From: Anaerolineales bacterium | GTDB lineage: Bacteria; Chloroflexota; Anaerolineae; 4572-78; J111 | Direction: 5' to 3' | Assembly (NCBI GenBank): GCA_012032575.1 | Contig: JAAUSP010000043.1 | Coordinates: 1-23,841 of the forward strand | DNA: 23,841 bases | Shown here: piece after piece, positions 8,894-17,545 of the stretch | Numbering within the stretch: position 1 is the first letter of the stretch | How the letters are laid out: each line of letters starts with the position of its first letter | Notes under the pieces: generated by a model | Seen by the model: only the letters and a program-made list of their open reading frames with translations | Databases searched by the model: none | What the model was told of the DNA's origin: nothing | Made by a program: the position numbers and the translations under genes

Positions 8894-10432
8894 TCAAACT
8901 TGAGCCTCGGCCAACATGTCGTAAATAGGGGTCAAGGCATGATAGGCAGCCTCAAAAATGGGGTAGAGTTTGGCGTAAGCGGCCTGGGCTGCCGGGTCCG
9001 GCTCGACCACCTCAACCACCTGGTTCATTGATTTGGCCAGCGAAAAATCGGGGTACAAGCCCACCCCGACCCCGCCGGCCAGGGCCGCGCCCATCGAAGT
9101 GGCTTCTTCCAAAATAGCCAGGCGCTGCACCGGCAGGCCGTAAATGTCGGCCATAATTTTGTTCCAAAAACGTCCACGCGCCCCACCGCCAATAATCCGC
9201 ATGGCCTGGATAGCCGCGCCTTGCCCGGTAAAAGCGTCGAGGATAACCCGCAGGTTCATAGTGATTCCCTCCAAAACCGCGCGGACCATATCGGCCCGAC
9301 TGTGGCGGATGGTCAGGCCGATGAAACCGCCCCGCGCCCGCGGATTCCAACGCGGGCTGCGCTCGCCCAACAAATAAGGCAGGAACAGCAGTCCATTGGC
9401 TCCCGGCGGCGATTTTTCGGCGTTGAGATTGAGCAGTTCGTAAGGGTTAATACCCAAAGCCGCGGCCGCCTGCGTTTCAAGTCCGCCCAATTGGTCACGC
9501 GCCCATTGATACGAAGTACCGGCCGCCTGCATAGTGCCGCATGGACTGAACATACCGGGCACCAAATGGGCAAAACAGAAGGTTTTTTGCTCCGGGTCGT
9601 AGATAGGCTTTTGGGTCGCCAGGGCAATCCAGGAGGAACTGCCGACATAATTAAAGGCGTCGCCTTCGGCCACCACCCCAGCCCCGGCAGCGGCGCACAG
9701 GCCATCGCCGGCCCCAATCACCACCGGCGTCCCGGCAGCCACGCCGACTTCGGCGGCAATGTCGGCCCGCACTTCACCCACCACGTCAATCGAGCGGCGC
9801 AGAGCCGGTAGTTGGGCCGGGTCAAGCCGGGCTGCATCCAGCAGCCGCCCCGACCAATCGCCCTGTTCCAGATGATACAGGTTGGTGCTGGAGGCATCGG
9901 AGTGGTCGGTCACAAATTCGCCGGTCAGCCGGGCGACCATCGCATCTTTGGCCTGGACGAATTTGTGGGTGGCCTTAAAAATATCCGGCTGATGGTCGCG
10001 CAGCCACAAAATTTTGCAGATGGTATAGGAGGCGCTGAGGCGATGGCCGGTAATCCGGTAAAGTTCGTCGGGGGCGATGCGCTCGCTCAGCCACTTTTCC
10101 TGGGCTACGGCCCGCTGGTCGGCCCAAATAATGGCGTTGCGCAGGGGTCGGGCCGATTTATTCAGCGGCACGCAGCCCATCATCTGGCCGCTGAAAACAA
10201 TACAGGCAATTTCGGTGGGCGCAACGTGAGCCTGGCTTAATAATTTATGGGTCGAGGTGCAGATGGCCTGCCACCAATCTTCCGGGTTTTGCTCGGCCCA
10301 GCCGGTTTGGGCGTACTCGACGGAGTAGCCAGCAAAGGCGCTACCGACCAGATGACCGGCACCATCATAGAGGGTGGCCTTGTTACCGGTGGTGCCCAGA
10401 TCATGGGCCAAAATGAAGCGCTTTTGGGTCAC
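8894..10432 (-). CDS. FGGY-family carbohydrate kinase, xylulokinase-like
   Basis: ATP-dependent sugar kinase of the xylulokinase subgroup. With the GTG at 10432 as start it has 512 aa; that GTG has a GGAG site 8 bases upstream, while an in-frame GTG at 10450 has none. Motifs: HDLGTTGNKATL near residue 10, WAEQNPEDWW, SGQMMG, the catalytic Asp (about D243) in GAGDGLCAAAGAG, LPYLLGERSP, and the ADP-binding IIGGGARGRFWNKI. It has GSSSWIAL where typical xylulokinases have a GTSG-like turn, so the substrate may not be D-xylulose. It opens the enzyme operon, about 150 bases after the transporter's terminator, with 46 bases to the hydrolase. Since a separate rhamnulokinase exists, this kinase probably serves another ketose or a sugar-acid intermediate. 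Confidence 0.87.
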   Translation of the reverse strand: MTQKRFILAHDLGTTGNKATLYDGAGHLVGSAFAGYSVEYAQTGWAEQNPEDWWQAICTSTHKLLSQAHVAPTEIACIVFSGQMMGCVPLNKSARPLRNAIIWADQRAVAQEKWLSERIAPDELYRITGHRLSASYTICKILWLRDHQPDIFKATHKFVQAKDAMVARLTGEFVTDHSDASSTNLYHLEQGDWSGRLLDAARLDPAQLPALRRSIDVVGEVRADIAAEVGVAAGTPVVIGAGDGLCAAAGAGVVAEGDAFNYVGSSSWIALATQKPIYDPEQKTFCFAHLVPGMFSPCGTMQAAGTSYQWARDQLGGLETQAAAALGINPYELLNLNAEKSPPGANGLLFLPYLLGERSPRWNPRARGGFIGLTIRHSRADMVRAVLEGITMNLRVILDAFTGQGAAIQAMRIIGGGARGRFWNKIMADIYGLPVQRLAILEEATSMGAALAGGVGVGLYPDFSLAKSMNQVVEVVEPDPAAQAAYAKLYPIFEAAYHALTPIYDMLAEAQV

Positions 10433-10524
10433 AGGTGAGTCTCCATTCACAATTTTGAGCCTGACTCAGCCCAAAACCGCAAATTAGCTCTACATCGCAG
10501 AAGGGGATGGATGAGGTTTAGCCA

Positions 10525-10562
10525 GAAAAGAGGCTGTCCACTGTCACAGGACAGCCCCTTTT
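10525..10562 (-). terminator. Rho-independent terminator after the ABC binding-protein gene
   Basis: On the minus strand GGCTGTCC pairs with GGACAGCC (10532-10539 with 10549-10556) around a 9-base loop, followed by TCTTTTCT. On the plus strand the flank is CCCCTTTTCT, so it may work both ways. It separates the transport unit from the enzyme operon. The rest of 10433-10583 shows no clear promoter. Confidence 0.8.
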
Positions 10563-10583
10563 CTATGTTAAGTTGGAATTATT

Positions 10584-11599
10584 TTATTCGTACAGCAGAG
10601 GTTTAATATCGCCAGAGTCGATATTGGTTTTGTCATACCAGTGGAAACCGGTGTCAATATTCTTCTCTACTTTTTCGCCTTTGAGGGCCTTGACGGCGGC
10701 TTCAACACATTTGTAACCAATGCCGATGGGGTCCTGGGTGATCGCGCCGGCCTGAGCACCACTCTTGATGGCATCCATCTGCTGCTTGCCGGAGTCGTAG
10801 CCGATCACGACCATTTGGCCTTCTTTGCCCAGTTCTTTAACGGCATTCAGCACGCCGATGATGGAGCCTTCGTTCGCGCCAAAGAAGCCTTTCAGGTTCG
10901 GGTGGGCCTGGATGATAGCTTTGGCCAGGTCGGTGGATTTCAGGTGGTCGCCACCGCCATATTGAATGTCCACAATGTTGATATTGGGATATTTTTCCTT
11001 CATCTGGTTAACAAAGCCATCGCGGCGGTCAATCCCGGTGCGGCTGGTCTGATCGTGCACAATCACCGCCACTTCGCCTTCGTTGCCAATCAATTCGGCC
11101 ATTTTGTCGGCGGCGCGCCGGCAGCGGCGAGGTTATCGGTAGCAGCCGTGGCCACCGGAATGTCGCTGTCTACGCCGGAGTCAAAACCAACCACCGGAAT
11201 ATTCTCGGATTTGGCGCGCTCCAGCAACGGCAGCAGGGCTTTGGTATCCAACGCGGCTAAACACAGCGCGGCAGGCTTCTTGTCGAGCGCAGCCTGAACC
11301 ATTTCGACCTGCTTGTCAACCTGGGCCTCGGTTTCGGGGCCTTCAAAAGTAACATCAACATTGAAATCAGCCGCGGCCTTTTCAGAGCCGGCCTTTACGG
11401 CTTGCCAGAACTGATGCTGGAAGCCTTTGGACACAATGGCGATGTAGGGCTTGCCCGCAGGGGCGGCTTCTTCGCCCGAAGCCTCGGCTGGTTTTTCCTC
11501 AGCGGGAGCAGCCGGAGCAGCCGGTTGAGCGCCGCAGGCAGCGATCATAACCGCTGCCAACAGCAGGCCTAACAGAAAGAAAAGTTGTTTAATTTTCAT
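10584..11599 (-). CDS. Sugar ABC transporter substrate-binding lipoprotein (RbsB-like), one frameshift
   Basis: Periplasmic-binding-protein type 1 fold (Peripla_BP_4), the extracytoplasmic receptor of a ribose/galactose-type importer. The signal is a lipoprotein leader with lipobox MIAAC (Cys22), followed by an Ala/Pro/Glu-rich spacer. Typical blocks are KGFQHQFWQAVKAGSEKAA, AALDTKALLPLLERAK, VVGFDSGVDS and VIGYDSGKQQMDAIKSG. The frame breaks in a GC-rich stretch at about 11109-11121. One added base restores NLAAAG-ADKMAELIGNEGEV and gives about 338 aa, normal for the family. AGAGGAG precedes the ATG. It is the last gene of the transport unit, followed by a strong terminator. Ligand unknown; a deoxyhexose or pentose is likely from context. 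Confidence 0.85.
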
Positions 11600-11643
11600 T
11601 GCAATTCTCCTCTTTACGAACTCCTAAATTAAATTTATTTATT

Positions 11644-11669
11644 GTTAAGCTCCTGACGGAGCAGTTAAC
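11644..11669 (-). other. Intercistronic hairpin between permease and binding-protein genes
   Basis: GTTAAGCTCC (11644-11653) pairs with GGAGC plus GTTAAC (11658-11669) with one bulged A and a 4-base loop. No T-run follows, so it is probably not a terminator. The gap of 83 bases between permease and binding protein is the longest inside this unit, and the hairpin may protect the binding-protein message. Confidence 0.55.
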
Positions 11670-11682
11670 CAAATGAGAAACA

Positions 11683-12672
11683 TTACTTCTGGTGGCGGCG
11701 AATAATATCCAGGTAGACCGCCGTTATGACAATGATACCGGTCACTACAATTTGCCATTCCTGAGGAACCGATAAAATACGCAACCCGTTGGTGAGCACA
11801 CTGATAATAAATGCGCCGATAATGGTTCCCAGGATCGTGCCCTCGCCTCCGCTCAGGGAGGTACCACCAATTACAGCGGCGGCGATGGCATCCAATTCAT
11901 AGCCCACTCCTAACGCGGGCTGGGCAGAATTAAGCCGGGCGGCAATCAGCACCCCTGCCAGTCCGCTGAACACCCCACAAAGGGCATAAACGCTGGTTTT
12001 CCAGACAGCCACGTTAACCCCGGAGAGACGGGTTGCTTCTTCGTTGCTGCCCAGGGCAAAAGTGTAGCGGCCCAGAATAGTTTTTGACAAAATAATTCCA
12101 CCAATCAGCGCGGCAATAAACAGGATCAGCACCGCGTTGGGGATGTCGAAGCCGGGAATGATCGCTCCCAAAACAGAACCCATAGCAATCATGGCGAAGG
12201 CAGGCGCATCATTAAAATAGATGGGGGTCAAGCCCGAAATAACCAGGGCCAGTCCACGGGCAATCATCATTGTGCCCAGGGTAGCAATAAAGGGAGGAAT
12301 TTTGAACTTGGAGATAAGTAAGCCATTGGTCAGGCCAACGATACCACCTGTAGCTAGTCCAGCCAGAACGCCGATGGGGACCGGCATGCCCCAGTAGGTA
12401 ATAAATACCCCGGCCATCACCGCCGACAGGGTCATCACCGTTCCGACGGATAAGTCAATACCGCCAGTCACAATGACAAAGGTGACGCCTAAGGCCAGCA
12501 CCCCGTTTACCGCAGTGGCCAGCAGAATACCGACGATATTGCTAAACTGGAAAAAGTTTGGCGAGGCCACCGAAAATACGACAAACAAAAGAATCAAAGC
12601 CCCGAAAGCCAGCAGTTTTTGCATGGCATCCGAGCGAAACAGGGAACTTTTTTGGGCAATCTGAATTTCCAT
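11683..12672 (-). CDS. Sugar ABC transporter permease (RbsC-like)
   Basis: A 329-aa integral membrane subunit of a ribose-type carbohydrate importer. It has about eight to ten hydrophobic segments, the first around residues 20-38 (LLAFGALILLFVVFSVA). Family marks are LALGVTFVIVTGGIDLSVGT in the second to third segments, KIPPFIATLGTMMIARG, and the ATPase-contact loop GSNEEATRLSGVNV around 210-223, then GGTSLSGGEGTILGT. Length is typical (about 320-340 aa). It begins 19 bases after the ATPase stop codon. It would form the homodimeric channel that works with the neighbouring ATPase and lipoprotein. Confidence 0.95.
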   Translation of the reverse strand: MEIQIAQKSSLFRSDAMQKLLAFGALILLFVVFSVASPNFFQFSNIVGILLATAVNGVLALGVTFVIVTGGIDLSVGTVMTLSAVMAGVFITYWGMPVPIGVLAGLATGGIVGLTNGLLISKFKIPPFIATLGTMMIARGLALVISGLTPIYFNDAPAFAMIAMGSVLGAIIPGFDIPNAVLILFIAALIGGIILSKTILGRYTFALGSNEEATRLSGVNVAVWKTSVYALCGVFSGLAGVLIAARLNSAQPALGVGYELDAIAAAVIGGTSLSGGEGTILGTIIGAFIISVLTNGLRILSVPQEWQIVVTGIIVITAVYLDIIRRHQK

Positions 12673-12691
12673 AAGCTATCGGCTCTCCAAA

Positions 12692-14226
12692 TTAATTAAA
12701 AGCTGGTGCGGTTTCATTAACGCTGACTATCCCCCCGCGCTGGGTGGCATAGGTCATAATTTTCTCCTGGGTAGCCTCGGCAATATCCAGTTCACCGGTA
12801 ATCCGGCCTTCACACATCACCACAATACGATGGCTCATCCGCAGAATTTCCGGCAGTTCCGACGAAATCATGATAATAGATTTTCCCTGGCGGGCCAAAT
12901 CGTTGAGCAGGTGGTAAATCTCACTCTTGGCCCCGACATCAATGCCGCGGGTCGGTTCATCAAAGATGAGGATTTCGGTATCGGCGGTGAGCCATTTGCC
13001 GATAATCACTTTTTGTTGATTCCCACCCGATAGATTTTTAACCTTCTGCTTGATGCTGGGAGTCTTAATCGCCAGGGCCTTGACAAAACGTTCGGCCGTG
13101 GTTTGGATTTTAGCCTGAGACATCCAGCCGAAGAGACCCATAAAATCCTTAAAGGCAGCCAAAACAATGTTGGTTTCTACATCCATGCTCAGGGTCAAGC
13201 CATATCGCTTGCGGTCTTCGGAGAGATAGCCAATTCCATACCGCACCGCATCGCCCGGGCTTTTGATGGGGGTCTTTTTGCCCCGGATATAAATTTCACC
13301 CGAGTCCATCGCATCTGCTCCAAAAATAGCGCGGGCCACCTCGGTGCGCCCGGCCCCCATCAGTCCGGCGAACCCCAGGATTTCACCTTTTCTGAGTTTG
13401 AAACTGACATTTTTGATTACATCACCCCGGTTCAGGTCTTTTACTTCCAGTACCACATCCTGATTGGGGTTCTCCGGCACCTCGGGTGAAGATTCAAAAT
13501 GGTACGGCCAACCATCATGCTGATGATATTGTCAATGGTCGTTTCTTGAGTGGGAACGGTATTAATGTAGCGCCCATCCCGCATTACCGTAATCCGGTCG
13601 GAGATTTGTTTTAGCTCTTCCAGACGATGGGAGATATGGATAATACCAACGCCTTTATCTCGAAGCTGGCGAATAATGCGGAAGAGTTCGGCTATTTCCG
13701 CCTCGGTCAGGGCGGCGGTTGGTTCATCCATAATCAACACATCGGAGTTATAGGAAAGAGCTTTGGCAATTTCCACCATCTGCTGCTTGGCCACGGTCAA
13801 ATCGGCTACTTTGGTGCGCGGGTCCAGTTTAAGGTGCATCATAGCCAGCAATTCCTGCGTTTTTTCGTTAATATCTTTTTCTTCCAGGAAAATACTCATT
13901 TTGCGCGGCTCGCGGCCAATAAAGATATTCTGAGCAACAGTGAGATGATTCATCAGGTTGAGTTCCTGATGGATCATACTGATACCCAAAAGTTGGGCCG
14001 CCCTGGGATTAGCAATCTCGACTTCGCGGCCTTTGTAGAGAATACGCCCGGCATCTTTTCGATAAATACCGGAAAGTATTTTCATCATGGTAGATTTACC
14101 GGCCCCGTTTTCTCCAACCAGGGCGTGGACTTCGCCGGAGTGCAGTTCAAACTGACACTGGTTAAGCGCATTGACGCCCGGAAAAGATTTATTAATTCCT
14201 TCCATCGAAACCAAAACTTCACCCAT
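12692..14226 (-). CDS. Sugar ABC transporter ATPase with two nucleotide-binding domains (RbsA-like), one frameshift
   Basis: Cytoplasmic tandem ABC ATPase of the RbsA/MglA type. First domain: Walker [10 protein letters not shown] (38-46), Q-loop region MIHQELNLM, signature [15 protein letters not shown] (degenerate) and Walker [12 protein letters not shown]. Second domain: degenerate Walker [10 protein letters not shown], signature LSGGNQQKV and Walker [13 protein letters not shown], as is normal for this family. The frame breaks at 13496-13499 (coding ATTTTG) between the domains. Adding one T restores [20 protein letters not shown] and gives about 511 aa, the family's length. A GAGGA site lies before the ATG. 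Both halves are open and well conserved, so a sequencing deletion is more likely than decay. Confidence 0.88.
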
Positions 14227-14272
14227 AACATATCCTCGCCACAGTTAAAGCAGCCTATACTTACAACAATAT

Positions 14273-15382
14273 TTATGTTTCAACCGCCAAATTTAAGGCG
14301 TTTTGTTCTAAATGCAGCACTTTCCCACACGACTCTCTAACTACAAGTTGAACCGGCAATGGCGCAGACGTTTCAAAGGGCTGATGGTTAATCAGCTTTA
14401 TCAGCAGTTTGGCGGCGCATTGGCCCAGTTCGTAAGTAGGTTGGCGCACTACCGTTAATGGCGGTGAAAAAAGCGAGGCCCAATCGTGATCGTCAAAACT
14501 GACCAGAGAAATATCCTCCGGGCAACGCAGCTTTCTTTGGCGCAGCGCATGCAGCGTACCCAGGGTCATTTGGTTATTGGTTACAAAAAGGGCGGTGGGC
14601 CGATCGGGCAAATCGAGCAAATTCTGTAGCGCCAGAAAAGCGCTGGGCGTCATTTGGAGATTGGTAATGGAGTTCAGCAAGGACAATTCGGTTAAATAAA
14701 GCTGATTCTTGTGAAACCGGGGATCGGCTCGAACAATCAGGCTTTCGTCAATGGGCAGGCCGGCTTCCTGCAAAGCCTGCTTATAACCCTTCACCCGCAT
14801 CGCCAGGGTAGAGATCGTCGCCAGGCCGGTCAAAATCCCAATACGGCGATGCCCCAGTTCAATTAAGTAGCGGGTGGCCTGGTAAGCGCCATTTTCGTTA
14901 TCAACTTCAATCAGCGGGGCGGTAATGCCAGGGGCGCTACGGTCCAGCAAGACAATCGGCACTTCGGCTTCGGCCATACGGATGAGGCGCTCGGAATGAG
15001 TGCCGGTTGGGGCAATAATTAAACCATCAATTTGATGGGCAAACAGCAGGCGCAGATATTCGTCTTCACGGGCCGGGTCTTCATCGGTGTTGCAGAAAAT
15101 GGTGTGGTAGCCGTGCTGATTAAATTCATCCTCAACCCCTCGCGCTACGGCGGTAAAAAAGGGATTGGTGATATCAGAAATGATTAAGCCGATACTTTGG
15201 GTAGTTTTGGTGGCCAGGCCACGAGCAATCGTACTGGGGTGATAATTGAGGGCATCAACAGCTTCCAGGACTCTCCGGCGAGTCTCGTCGCTCACAAAGC
15301 GGGTTTGGTTAATAACATGCGAGACAGTGGCGGTGGAAACTCCGGCCCGGTCAGCAACGTCTCTAATGTTTACTCTAGCCAT
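14273..15382 (-). CDS. LacI-family transcriptional regulator
   Basis: A 369-aa LacI/GalR regulator. The N-terminal helix-turn-helix is NIRDVADRAGVSTATVSHVI (residues 5-24), followed by the hinge-helix block NYHPSTIARGLATKTTQSIG. The core is a periplasmic-binding-protein-like effector domain (IGLIISDITNPFF, FCNTDEDPAREDEY, GHRRIGILTG, DDHDWASLFSPPLTVVRQPTYELG). A roughly 15-residue stretch around 230-245 (LLNSITNLQMTPS) looks like a small insert against typical members. It is the first gene of the transport unit, and its promoter region carries palindromes of LacI type, so autorepression with release by a sugar is likely. The effector is unknown. An upstream GAGGA site lies about 11 bases from the ATG. 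Confidence 0.95.
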   Translation of the reverse strand: MARVNIRDVADRAGVSTATVSHVINQTRFVSDETRRRVLEAVDALNYHPSTIARGLATKTTQSIGLIISDITNPFFTAVARGVEDEFNQHGYHTIFCNTDEDPAREDEYLRLLFAHQIDGLIIAPTGTHSERLIRMAEAEVPIVLLDRSAPGITAPLIEVDNENGAYQATRYLIELGHRRIGILTGLATISTLAMRVKGYKQALQEAGLPIDESLIVRADPRFHKNQLYLTELSLLNSITNLQMTPSAFLALQNLLDLPDRPTALFVTNNQMTLGTLHALRQRKLRCPEDISLVSFDDHDWASLFSPPLTVVRQPTYELGQCAAKLLIKLINHQPFETSAPLPVQLVVRESCGKVLHLEQNALNLAVET

Positions 15383-15421
15383 TTAGAAACTACATCCTCG
15401 TAGTAGTAATTAACACTTTAC

Positions 15422-15445
15422 GTAACCGCTTACGTAAGCGGTTAC
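15422..15445. promoter_or_regulatory. 24-bp perfect palindrome, LacI-type operator pair
   Basis: GTAACCGCTTAC is followed directly by its reverse complement GTAAGCGGTTAC. Each 12-mer is itself nearly symmetric about a central CG, as LacI-family sites are. It lies just downstream of the predicted -10 box, where bound repressor would block transcription start, and 40 bases upstream of the lacI-type start codon. Confidence 0.82.
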
Positions 15446-15453
15446 TTGCCCCA

Positions 15454-15482
15454 AGATTAACACAAAACGTTTTGCTTGTCAA
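15454..15482 (-). promoter_or_regulatory. Sigma70-type promoter of the regulator/transporter unit
   Basis: Consensus -35 TTGACA (15477-15482), a 17-base spacer, and -10 TAATCT (15454-15459), reading toward the regulator gene. The remaining sequence between this promoter and the broken dehydrogenase gene (15483-15561) is AT-rich, and I saw no terminator in it. Confidence 0.8.
15463..15474. promoter_or_regulatory. LacI-type operator inside the promoter spacer
   Basis: CAAAACGTTTTG is a perfect 12-bp palindrome with the central CG typical of LacI/GalR operators, placed between the -35 and -10 boxes. With the downstream 24-bp palindrome it gives a two-site repressed promoter. A near copy (11 of 12) occurs at 22587-22598. 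Confidence 0.75.
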
Positions 15483-15561
15483 GAAAAACAAAGCGTCTTT
15501 TAAGCGAAAAAACCTTAAAATTATTAACCATTTGCTACCAACACTATCCAATCATGAACTA

Positions 15562-17315
15562 TCAGGGCAGCATTACCTCCAAAAGCTCCTGCTCAGCCTC
15601 AACAGTCCATTCCCGGCCATCTTTTAATTTGGCGTAAACGGTGGGCAGCCTGTCTTTCAACTCAGCCAGCGGTGTCAGAGGTAACTCTTTGATGTTTGGA
15701 AAGATGACAATTTTGCCGGGGAAAGTCGCATCGCGCACGGCGTAATAACCACTGCGGCCGCTTCCAGCGAACCCACCGCCGCCACGGTATGGTTGGGCGA
15801 CAGCCGCCCGCTTTCCACCTGATCGAGCATCATCTGCAAATCGGCAATGGTGGAGCCGGAATGGCCGATAATCCGTATCCCACGCTGACAAACCAGGTTC
15901 AAATCCAATGTGACCATCGTGCCCCGTTTCAGCCCGGCAAAACGTTCATCATCCCGCCCTGAGCCAGATAATTGGACGCATCGGCTACAGCCTCCGCCGA
16001 AGGGGCCAGCACGATAATGTCGTCAAACCCCTCGCCGGCCACTTCGGCCAGTTCCTCCCGGTAATCCTCGGCATCGGCGCTGAGACAGATGAAATCAATA
16101 TTTTTGGCCACAGCCCTGGCCCCGAACTCGCGCTCAATCGTTTCCAGCCGGTGCCAGGTGAGGGCGGTGCAAAGCAGCGCCGCCGGAGGATTTTCCATTT
16201 GCAGCGTCCGCTGGACGTGCATGTGGCCCATCGGCCCGCCCGCGCCGACCAGCCAGGTTTTGCCGCCCGCCTTCAATTCGGAGCGCACCGGCTGGCGGCT
16301 GTAGACCCCGGCAATATCAGGGCCGGCCCCGCCGAGGTAAAGGGAGCGATGATAATGAACCTGACCAATATCTACCTGTACGGGTCGGGGCAAAGGGGTA
16401 TCGGTAACGATAGCGATAATGCCAAAATGGGCCAGGTGAGGGGCGACGGCTTCGATTAAATTCGAGTCGGAGCCAAGAATAATAATATCATCAAATGCAG
16501 GCGGCAGCGGGTCAAGGAATAAACCGCCCGGTTCGTGCCGCAGCCGGTCGTCTTCCAGTCTCAACCGGTCCAACGGAATCTCGACCACTTCAATTTGCCA
16601 GCGGGCCGCCTGCTCTTTCAGCCGGGTGGCGAAAGCTTCCGGCACATCGGTCAGGCCCAGCCGGGCCGGATGGCTTTGTTCGTCCATCCCGGCGCTAAAA
16701 AATAATCGTCTCTGCTTTCAGAGGTGCCGATCAGCCAGGTGAAACCGTCCGGTTTCAATGCGGTGCGGTAGGTTTGGTTATAGGTGGCAATCACACAGGC
16801 CCACGGCTCAACCAGGGCGCTTTCGGCGTAGCCGGTTTCCGGCTGGACCGGCAGCAGATAGTTGCCGTCGTCGCCCTTAAGCACCCGGTCATCAATCACG
16901 CTGTACTGCGACATGCCGCCCTGAAGCATGTAACCGTAAGCCAGGTTCACCCCCTTGACGTAAATTTCGGCTGAACGATGAATCGTTGCCCCACTATGTA
17001 GCGGTCGCGCAAGTTCTCGCCGACCCCGACCACGGTCAAAGTGACTTCGTGGCCCAGCACCACCGGCTCTTTTTTCATGTCGCGGAAAATGCGGGGATGC
17101 TCCTCGCCGGCGTTGATAACCTTGATGTCAGAAAAACAAATACCGCAGGCATCGTGCCGTACTAAGAGTTCATCCGGGCCATAGCTTGGGACCTCGACCG
17201 TAATCGGCTGGCCCTCACGCCCCAGATTTTCAAAGCCTGCGCCGTACAACGGCCACAGACGATTTTCCCGGCCCAATACGGCGGCTTGGCGGTATGTATT
17301 TAATTTGTCCCCCAT
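15562..17315 (-). pseudogene. Long SorE-like MDR dehydrogenase, paralog, broken by four single-base frameshifts
   Basis: Close paralog of the intact gene at 18431-20152. The N-terminal fragment has the same WPLYGAGFENLGRE, HDACGICFSDIKVINAG and PVVLGHE blocks. Breaks lie at about 16975-16978 (A-run), 16697-16702 (coding T6), 15939-15942 (coding T4) and 15751-15762 (GC-rich). Adding one base at each restores paralog-like sequence throughout (for example NVFAGLKRGTMVTL) and gives about 585 aa. I saw no in-frame stop inside the repaired frame, so the gene was under selection until very recently or is intact in the cell. The start is the ATG at 17315, with a GGGGGA site upstream. Sequencing error is the simplest explanation; true decay is the alternative. 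Confidence 0.82.
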
Positions 17316-17352
17316 TATGAATTGTTCCCCCTGGAAAAGTATGGGCCGGGAT

Positions 17353-17486
17353 GTAACTGCTCAACCCTCATGTCATCCTTCGACAGGCTCAGGACAGGTT
17401 TCGAGGCCGTAGGCCGAGAAATCCCTGCGCTGTATCGGCCTCGGAGATTTCTCCCTTCGGTCGAAATGACATGGCTGAGTAGTTAC
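17353..17486. repeat. 134-bp nested palindromic repeat element
   Basis: The outer arms GTAACTGCTCA (17353-17363) and TGAGTAGTTAC (17476-17486) pair with one mismatch. Next inside, ATGTCAT pairs with ATGACAT. Deeper, TCGAGGCCG and CGGCCTCGG, and AGAAATC and GATTTCT, can pair. It contains CCTTCGACAGGCTCAGGACA and TTTCTCCCTTCGGTCGAAAT, phrases I recognise as common dispersed intergenic repeats of bacterial genomes. It fills most of the 230-base gap between the SDR and the broken dehydrogenase. No coding capacity. Confidence 0.7.
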
Positions 17487-17545
17487 AAAAATTTTATAAA
17501 TCAGGCATACTAACGGCAATCAGCCGTCAGCGGCCGGCGGTCGCT

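Noticed and set aside
11644..11669. Terminator between permease and binding-protein genes
   Set aside because: A good stem but no T-run on the transcribed strand, so I listed it only as an intercistronic hairpin.
15562..17315. Several separate small genes in this stretch
   Set aside because: The five fragments align end to end with the 573-aa paralog and join when single bases are added, so they are one broken gene.
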